Position numbers and translations under genes: made by a program. Of a DNA stretch of 9,329 nt, positions 5,169-9,329 are shown in pieces. This DNA comes from Flavobacteriaceae bacterium (GTDB lineage Bacteria > Bacteroidota > Bacteroidia > Flavobacteriales > Flavobacteriaceae), in assembly GCA_002690085.1 (NCBI GenBank), contig NZDM01000055.1, positions 1 to 9,329 of the forward strand, written 5' to 3'. The notes under the pieces are model-generated. The model was not told the DNA's origin and searched no databases. It worked only from the letters and a program-made list of their open reading frames with translations. Within the stretch, counting starts at the first letter, position 1. The number at the start of each line of letters is the position of its first letter.

Positions 5169-6998
5169 ATGAAAAAAATTCTTCTACAATTATGGCCTTT
5201 TATAAAAAACTACAAAAAACATGTTGTTTTAAATATTTTATTCAACCTGCTGTACGCGCTTTTTGGGACCCTTGCCTTTGTTTCATTAATTCCCATGCTC
5301 AATGTGTTATTTGACAAAACTCAGAAAGTTACAAAAGCACCCGTCTGGAACGGCATTGGAGACCTTAAGAACTATGCTAACGACAGCTTAAACTTTAAAC
5401 TCACCGCACTATTAGATGAAGGCAATGGTCAAATGGCATTGCTGATTGTGGTGGGTGTTGTGGTTGCAACATTTTTTCTGAAAAATCTTTTTGGATACCT
5501 TTCCATGCAACATGTCATGTATTTAAAGAATGGAATTTTAACAGATTTAAGAAAACATATGTACAAACATATTGTAGAACTTCCCGTTAGCTTTTACGCC
5601 AATAGAAAAAAAGGGGATATCATGGCGCGAATATTAGGAGATATTAATGAAATGCAAAATTCTTTCTTTATTATTTTAGAACTCATTGTAAGAGAGCCAT
5701 TAACAATCGTTTTTTCACTTATTGTCATGTTTACCTTAAGTTGGCAACTTTCACTTTTTGTACTGCTTTTTATTCCTATTTCTGGATTTTTAATTTCCAA
5801 CATCGGAAAACGTTTAAAACGACAATCTCTCAAAGCACAAGAGGAATCAGGATTGCTTATTTCTACTGTAGAAGAAACATTATCAGGACTAAAAATTGTA
5901 AAAAGCTATAATGCAGAAGCAAGCTTTAAACAGCGTTTTTCAAACTCTGCAGACCGGATTTTAAGATTGATTAATAAGATTGGAAATAAAAACAACTTAG
6001 CAGGGCCTTTGAGCGAATTTCTAGGGATTGTAACCATTGCAGCACTGTTGTGGTATGGCGGTAAACTGGTATTGATTGAAAAAGCAATTGAAGGCACTAC
6101 ATTTATTGGATTTATGGGACTTGCCTACGGCATATTAACGCCTGCAAAAGCCATAAGTAAAGCCTCTTATAAAGTGAAGAATGGCATTGCTGCTGCCGAC
6201 CGTGTATTTGAAGTATTAGAGAGTGAAGATAGCATGTCGGATGAAGAAAACACAAAATTTTTATCAGAATTCAACAAATCTATTGCCCTCAAAAACATCG
6301 TTTTTAGATACGGAAAAGAAAATGTTTTAAATGATTTCTCCATCTATGTCAAAAAAGGTCAGACGGTAGCTTTGGTGGGGCAATCAGGGAGTGGAAAATC
6401 TACCATTGCCAATCTTTTGACGCGTTTTTACGATGTCAATGAAGGTAGCATTGAAATTGATGGTATCGATATAAAAAAGTTTACAAAAAAATCTTTAAGG
6501 TCTCAAATTGGACTGGTGACTCAAGATTCCATTTTATTTAATAATAGTATCAAAAACAACTTACTTATAGGAAACGAAAATGCTACAAATGATGAAATTA
6601 TTGGGGCACTTAAAGTTGCCAATGCTTGGGAATTTGTAAAAGAATTACCAGGAGGAATTGATTCAAACATTGGAGATGCTGGAAACAGTCTCTCAGGAGG
6701 TCAAAAACAGCGCTTGAGTATTGCAAGGGCCGTGCTTAAAAACGCACCCATTATGATTTTAGACGAGGCGACATCCGCATTGGATACTGAAAGCGAGCGC
6801 TTGGTTCAAGAAGCGCTTGAAAATATGATGAAAAATCGTACCTCGATAGTCATTGCACACCGGTTGTCTACCATTCAAAATGCTGACCAAATCATTGTAA
6901 TGAAACAAGGGGAAATTGTAGAACAAGGCAAGCATCAAGAACTTTTAGATAAAAAAGGCATGTATCACAAATTGGTGTTAATGCAGTCTTTGGATTAA
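5169..6998 (+). CDS. MsbA-type ABC half-exporter (fused transmembrane and ATPase domains)
   Basis: A 609-residue protein with an N-terminal type IV exporter membrane domain followed by one ATPase domain, so it should work as a homodimer or heterodimer. Hydrophobic segments fall near residues 18-45, 89-112, 178-215 (a pair) and 284-330 (a pair), consistent with six helices. The ATPase domain shows Walker A GQSGSGKST at 404-412, Q-loop Gln452, signature LSGGQ at 508-512, Walker B ending in Asp532 with catalytic Glu533, and H-loop His564. All key residues are intact. This family includes lipid A-core flippases and many lipid or drug exporters; sequence motifs alone do not separate these. No peptidase C39 domain precedes it, so bacteriocin export is less likely. 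It starts one base after the mutase stop. Placement next to a lipid-sugar transferase and a sugar mutase makes lipid or glycolipid flipping plausible (inference). Confidence 0.94.
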   Translation: MKKILLQLWPFIKNYKKHVVLNILFNLLYALFGTLAFVSLIPMLNVLFDKTQKVTKAPVWNGIGDLKNYANDSLNFKLTALLDEGNGQMALLIVVGVVVATFFLKNLFGYLSMQHVMYLKNGILTDLRKHMYKHIVELPVSFYANRKKGDIMARILGDINEMQNSFFIILELIVREPLTIVFSLIVMFTLSWQLSLFVLLFIPISGFLISNIGKRLKRQSLKAQEESGLLISTVEETLSGLKIVKSYNAEASFKQRFSNSADRILRLINKIGNKNNLAGPLSEFLGIVTIAALLWYGGKLVLIEKAIEGTTFIGFMGLAYGILTPAKAISKASYKVKNGIAAADRVFEVLESEDSMSDEENTKFLSEFNKSIALKNIVFRYGKENVLNDFSIYVKKGQTVALVGQSGSGKSTIANLLTRFYDVNEGSIEIDGIDIKKFTKKSLRSQIGLVTQDSILFNNSIKNNLLIGNENATNDEIIGALKVANAWEFVKELPGGIDSNIGDAGNSLSGGQKQRLSIARAVLKNAPIMILDEATSALDTESERLVQEALENMMKNRTSIVIAHRLSTIQNADQIIVMKQGEIVEQGKHQELLDKKGMYHKLVLMQSLD

Positions 6999-7010
6999 TA
7001 AAAGAACTGA

Positions 7011-7043
7011 TTTCTAAAAAAATATCTAAGTTTAATTTAGAAA
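7011..7043. repeat. 8-bp inverted repeat downstream of the ABC exporter gene
   Basis: TTTCTAAA (7011-7018) and TTTAGAAA (7036-7043) are perfect inverted copies separated by 17 bases, starting 12 bases after the exporter stop codon. The stem is AT-only except for one pair and is not followed by a T-run, so it is a poor intrinsic terminator. It might be a weak 3' end structure or simply chance in AT-rich DNA. Confidence 0.35.
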
Positions 7044-7050
7044 CAAATCC

Positions 7051-7088
7051 TTTGCTTTTCGAGAAACCATTTATTAAGTGTAACTTTG
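7051..7088 (+). promoter_or_regulatory. Predicted promoter of the RsmB-family methyltransferase and nuclease genes
   Basis: TAACTTTG at 7081-7088 is an exact TAnnTTTG -7 element. A TTTG at 7051-7054 could serve as the -33 element, but the 26-base gap is somewhat longer than usual. Transcription would begin near 7094, leaving about 14 bases before the ATG at 7108. As no promoter-sized gap lies between the two downstream genes, this site may serve both. Confidence 0.5.
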
Positions 7089-7107
7089 TAATTCTAAGAA
7101 AAAATTG

Positions 7108-8325
7108 ATGCGTTTACACAGAAATTTATGCTTTGCAATCATTGATGGTGTCCTTGAAGTTTTCAACAATAATAAATATGCCGATAAAGTTATTCAAGCC
7201 CTTTTAAAACGCGATAAACGTTGGGGCAGCCGCGATCGTGGTTTTGTGGCAGAAACCACCTACGACATTGTTCGTTGGAAAAGACTTTACGCGGAAATTG
7301 CCGAAATTAAAGAACCTTTCAGTAGAGATGATGCTTGGCGGCTTTTTGCAGTATGGGCGACCCTTAGGGGTATTAAATTACCTGAATGGAAATATTTTGA
7401 AAATACACCAACTAGAAAAATTAAAGGCCGCTTTGATGAAGTCTGTAAAATTCGAAAAATTAAGGAATCGATTCCAGACTGGATAGATGCGTTGGGCATC
7501 AAAGAATTGGGGGAAATCGTTTGGTCCAAAGAACTGGCAAAACAAAACAAACAAGCAGATGTGATATTGAGGGTAAACACACTAAAAACCTCTAAAAAAG
7601 AGCTTCAACTTAAACTAGGTGCGGAGCATATTGAAACCGTAGAGATCAAAGGCTACCCAAATGCTTTAAAACTAGTGGAACGTGGCAACGTCTTTAAAAC
7701 CGAAGCTTTTAAAATGGGTTGGTTTGAAGTGCAAGATGCCTCCTCTCAATTGGTGGCTGATTTTTTGGATGTAGCTCCAGGGATGAAAGTGGTTGATGTT
7801 TGTGCCGGTGCTGGTGGCAAGACCCTACACCTTTCTGCATTGATGCAAAATAAAGGATCGCTCATTGCTATGGATATTTACGAAAGTAAACTCAAAAAAT
7901 TAAAAGTGAGGGCCAAACGAAATGGGGCACACAACATTGATTTAAGGTTGATTAACTCTACCAAACCCATAAAAAAACTTAAAGAAAAAGCGGATCGCTT
8001 GCTCATTGACGCACCCTGTTCTGGCTTGGGCGTTTTACGTCGAAATCCAGATTCTAAATGGAAGTTAAAACCTGAATTTTTAGATAAAATAAAAAAAACT
8101 CAACAACACATATTACAATACTATTCTAAGATATTAAAACCTGGTGGGAAAATGGTGTATGCAACTTGTTCTGTGTTGCCGTCTGAAAACCAAGAACAAA
8201 TAGCTAAATTTATAGCATCTAAAGAAGGGAGACAATTCAAATTAATCAAAGAAAAAAAAATATTTGCACACAAGAGTGGATATGATGGTTTTTATATGGC
8301 GCTTCTTGAAAAACCAATTCAATGA
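7108..8325 (+). CDS. RsmB/NOP family rRNA (cytosine-C5) methyltransferase
   Basis: A 405-residue protein counted from the ATG at 7108; a TTG at 7105 directly before it is in frame but is an unlikely start. The N-terminal third, with 'DRGFVAETTYDIVRWKRLY' at about 43-61, resembles the NusB-like RNA-binding region of RsmB proteins. The C-terminal Rossmann domain carries the SAM-binding loop DVCAGAGGKT around 230-239. It also has the two cysteines of RNA m5C methyltransferases: Cys304 in DAPCSGLG (product-release cysteine) and Cys354 in ATCSVLPSEN (catalytic nucleophile). The family transfers a methyl group from SAM to C5 of a cytosine, in E. coli RsmB at C967 of 16S rRNA. The exact target here is inferred and could be another rRNA cytosine. 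The stop TGA at 8323-8325 overlaps the ATG of the following nuclease gene, which suggests coupled translation. Confidence 0.94.
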   Translation: MRLHRNLCFAIIDGVLEVFNNNKYADKVIQALLKRDKRWGSRDRGFVAETTYDIVRWKRLYAEIAEIKEPFSRDDAWRLFAVWATLRGIKLPEWKYFENTPTRKIKGRFDEVCKIRKIKESIPDWIDALGIKELGEIVWSKELAKQNKQADVILRVNTLKTSKKELQLKLGAEHIETVEIKGYPNALKLVERGNVFKTEAFKMGWFEVQDASSQLVADFLDVAPGMKVVDVCAGAGGKTLHLSALMQNKGSLIAMDIYESKLKKLKVRAKRNGAHNIDLRLINSTKPIKKLKEKADRLLIDAPCSGLGVLRRNPDSKWKLKPEFLDKIKKTQQHILQYYSKILKPGGKMVYATCSVLPSENQEQIAKFIASKEGRQFKLIKEKKIFAHKSGYDGFYMALLEKPIQ

Positions 8326-9329
8326 AACATTACTACATACTTTTTTCGGTCCTTTGCACCAATCTTGGATTTTCACAAATTCCAAATGGTTATTACAACA
8401 ATGCAACTGGTAATGGGTACGTTTTAAAAACCCAATTATATAATATTATCAATCAACAAAATGACCAAGGCTACAGTGCTATTGATGGGTTTTTTAGAAA
8501 TTATGACTTAGATAATTATTACGAAAATAATAACACCATATTAGACATCTACTCAGAAAACCCTGATGGCCAAGATCCCTATAATTTTACTCCTTTCAAC
8601 GATGAATGTGGAAACTATTCTGGTGAGGGTGATTGCTACAACAAAGAACACATCATTCCAAAATCCGTTTTTAATGAAAATGCTCCAATGCAAGGAGATG
8701 CTCACTCCCTGTTGCCAACTGATGGAAGGGTCAACGGATTTCGTGGTAACTTTCCGATGGGACGTGTGGATAACAACAACCTGGCCTCGCAATCTGGCAT
8801 TTCAAATCCAACACAAAACGGGTCTAAATTAGGAGACAACCTCGATAGTGGCTATTCGAGTGGTTATTCTGGAACTGTGTTTGAACCCATAGATGAATTC
8901 AAAGGAGACATTGCCCGCATTCATTTTTATTTTGCAACACGCTATGAGAATCAAATTTCAAATTGGAGTAGTTATGCCATGTTTAATGGCAGTAGTGATC
9001 AGGTTTTTGAAACGGTTTTTTTAAATATATTACTGGAATGGCACAACTTAGACCCTGTATCTCAGAAAGAAATAGACCGCAATGATGCTATTTACTACGA
9101 TCATCAAGGTAATCGCAACCCTTTTGTGGACCACCCCGAATATGTCAACGCTGTTTGGAACACAGAAGACGATACTGAGGCCCCCACAGCACCATCTAAC
9201 TTATTGGCTTCAAATCCAACTGCAACCAGTATTGATTTGAATTGGAATGCCGCAACAGATAATGTGGCGTTAAGTGGCTATGATATTTACAAAGACGGTA
9301 GTTATTACACCAATGTGAATACAACCTCG
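8322..9329 (+). CDS. Secreted endonuclease I (EndA/NucM-type) with a fibronectin type III domain, 3' truncated by the window
   Basis: The frame opens with ATG at 8322 and has no stop through 9329, so 336 codons are visible and the end is missing. It starts with a signal peptide (MKHYYILFSVLCTNLGFSQ), probably cleaved around residue 18-19. Next comes the endonuclease I domain: Glu109-His110 in NKEHIIPKSVF, His128 in GDAHSLLPTDG, and the VNGFRGN motif with Arg141 and Asn143. These correspond to the His-Me finger active site of Vvn/EndA-type nucleases, where the histidine acts as general base and Glu/Asn hold the metal. Cys96 and Cys105 just before the site may form a disulfide, consistent with export. 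'GTVFEPIDEFKGDIAR' and 'WHNLDPVSQKEIDRND' are further family blocks. From about residue 284 an FN3 domain begins (EAPTAPSNL, IDLNWNAATD, LSGYDIYKDG). A C-terminal type IX secretion signal is expected but lies outside the window. The likely role is degradation of extracellular DNA or RNA for phosphate and nucleosides. Confidence 0.92.
   Translation, partial: MKHYYILFSVLCTNLGFSQIPNGYYNNATGNGYVLKTQLYNIINQQNDQGYSAIDGFFRNYDLDNYYENNNTILDIYSENPDGQDPYNFTPFNDECGNYSGEGDCYNKEHIIPKSVFNENAPMQGDAHSLLPTDGRVNGFRGNFPMGRVDNNNLASQSGISNPTQNGSKLGDNLDSGYSSGYSGTVFEPIDEFKGDIARIHFYFATRYENQISNWSSYAMFNGSSDQVFETVFLNILLEWHNLDPVSQKEIDRNDAIYYDHQGNRNPFVDHPEYVNAVWNTEDDTEAPTAPSNLLASNPTATSIDLNWNAATDNVALSGYDIYKDGSYYTNVNTTS
8847..8870 (+). 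repeat. Short tandem duplication inside the nuclease domain
   Basis: Two adjacent 12-base units (8847-8858 and 8859-8870), differing only at third codon positions, both encode Ser-Gly-Tyr-Ser. They sit just before the conserved GTVFEPID block, in a likely surface loop. It looks like a small in-frame duplication with no clear functional meaning. Confidence 0.45.

Noticed and set aside
5594..6097. Two minus-strand frames inside the exporter's membrane domain
   Set aside because: They are antisense shadows of hydrophobic helices and have no own promoter or recognisable motif.
7011..7043. Intrinsic terminator after the ABC exporter
   Set aside because: The 8-bp stem is almost entirely AT, has a 17-base loop and lacks a T-run, so it is kept only as an inverted repeat.
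7238..7580. Overlapping + and minus-strand frames inside the methyltransferase gene
   Set aside because: They fall in a conserved coding region of the RsmB-type protein and show no independent features.
8553..8832. Two short frames, one per strand, in the region after the methyltransferase
   Set aside because: Both are out of frame with the long open nuclease gene starting at 8322, which explains the whole region.
1..9329. A defence, toxin-antitoxin, phage or mobile island
   Set aside because: No transposase, integrase, repeat array, restriction or toxin hallmark was seen. All genes belong to housekeeping, envelope or nutrient-uptake families with uniform AT-rich composition.

Overview
The window looks like chromosomal DNA from a member of the Bacteroidota, most likely the Flavobacteriaceae. 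The support is: AT-rich DNA; hardly any Shine-Dalgarno sequences; repeated TAnnTTTG promoter -7 elements in the gaps between genes; a DUF4199 membrane protein; the alternative 'GlmU-like' LbH protein typical of Bacteroidota; a zinc-free type B L31; and a secreted endonuclease I with a fibronectin type III domain. No tRNA, rRNA, CRISPR array, transposase or phage gene was seen. The DNA is densely coding and reads as ordinary core genome rather than a mobile island.

Left part (1-1713). The 3' end of a family 5 peptide-type ABC substrate-binding protein enters on the + strand. It meets, tail to tail, a minus-strand GlmU-like nucleotidyltransferase/acyltransferase-fold gene; the two genes share one TTAA that holds both stop codons. 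Upstream of the GlmU-like gene, also on the minus strand, lies rpmE2 (ribosomal protein bL31, type B). A perfect 13-bp hairpin terminator separates the two.

Middle part (1714-6998). A 147-bp divergent promoter region separates rpmE2 from a run of + strand genes: a small four-helix DUF4199 membrane protein, a DPM1/GtrB-type family 2 glycosyltransferase with two C-terminal membrane helices, a long-form phospho-sugar mutase, and an MsbA-type ABC half-exporter that starts one base after the mutase stop. Sugar-phosphate interconversion, sugar transfer to a lipid carrier and lipid export could belong to one envelope glycan route. That link is inferred from adjacency only.

Right part (6999-9329). 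A 109-bp gap with a good -7 element leads to an RsmB/NOP-family 16S rRNA cytosine-5 methyltransferase. Its stop codon overlaps by 4 bp the start of a secreted endonuclease I gene. That gene stays open to the right edge of the window: 336 codons are visible, covering a signal peptide, a His-Me nuclease domain and the start of an FN3 domain.

I found no convincing undescribed system. The points most worth a second look are the GlmU-like protein, which keeps an acetyltransferase-like motif but lacks the classical nucleotidyltransferase loop; the terminator that leaves that gene almost no room for a promoter; the coupling of an rRNA methyltransferase to an exported nuclease; and the promoter/start-codon conflict at the glycosyltransferase.
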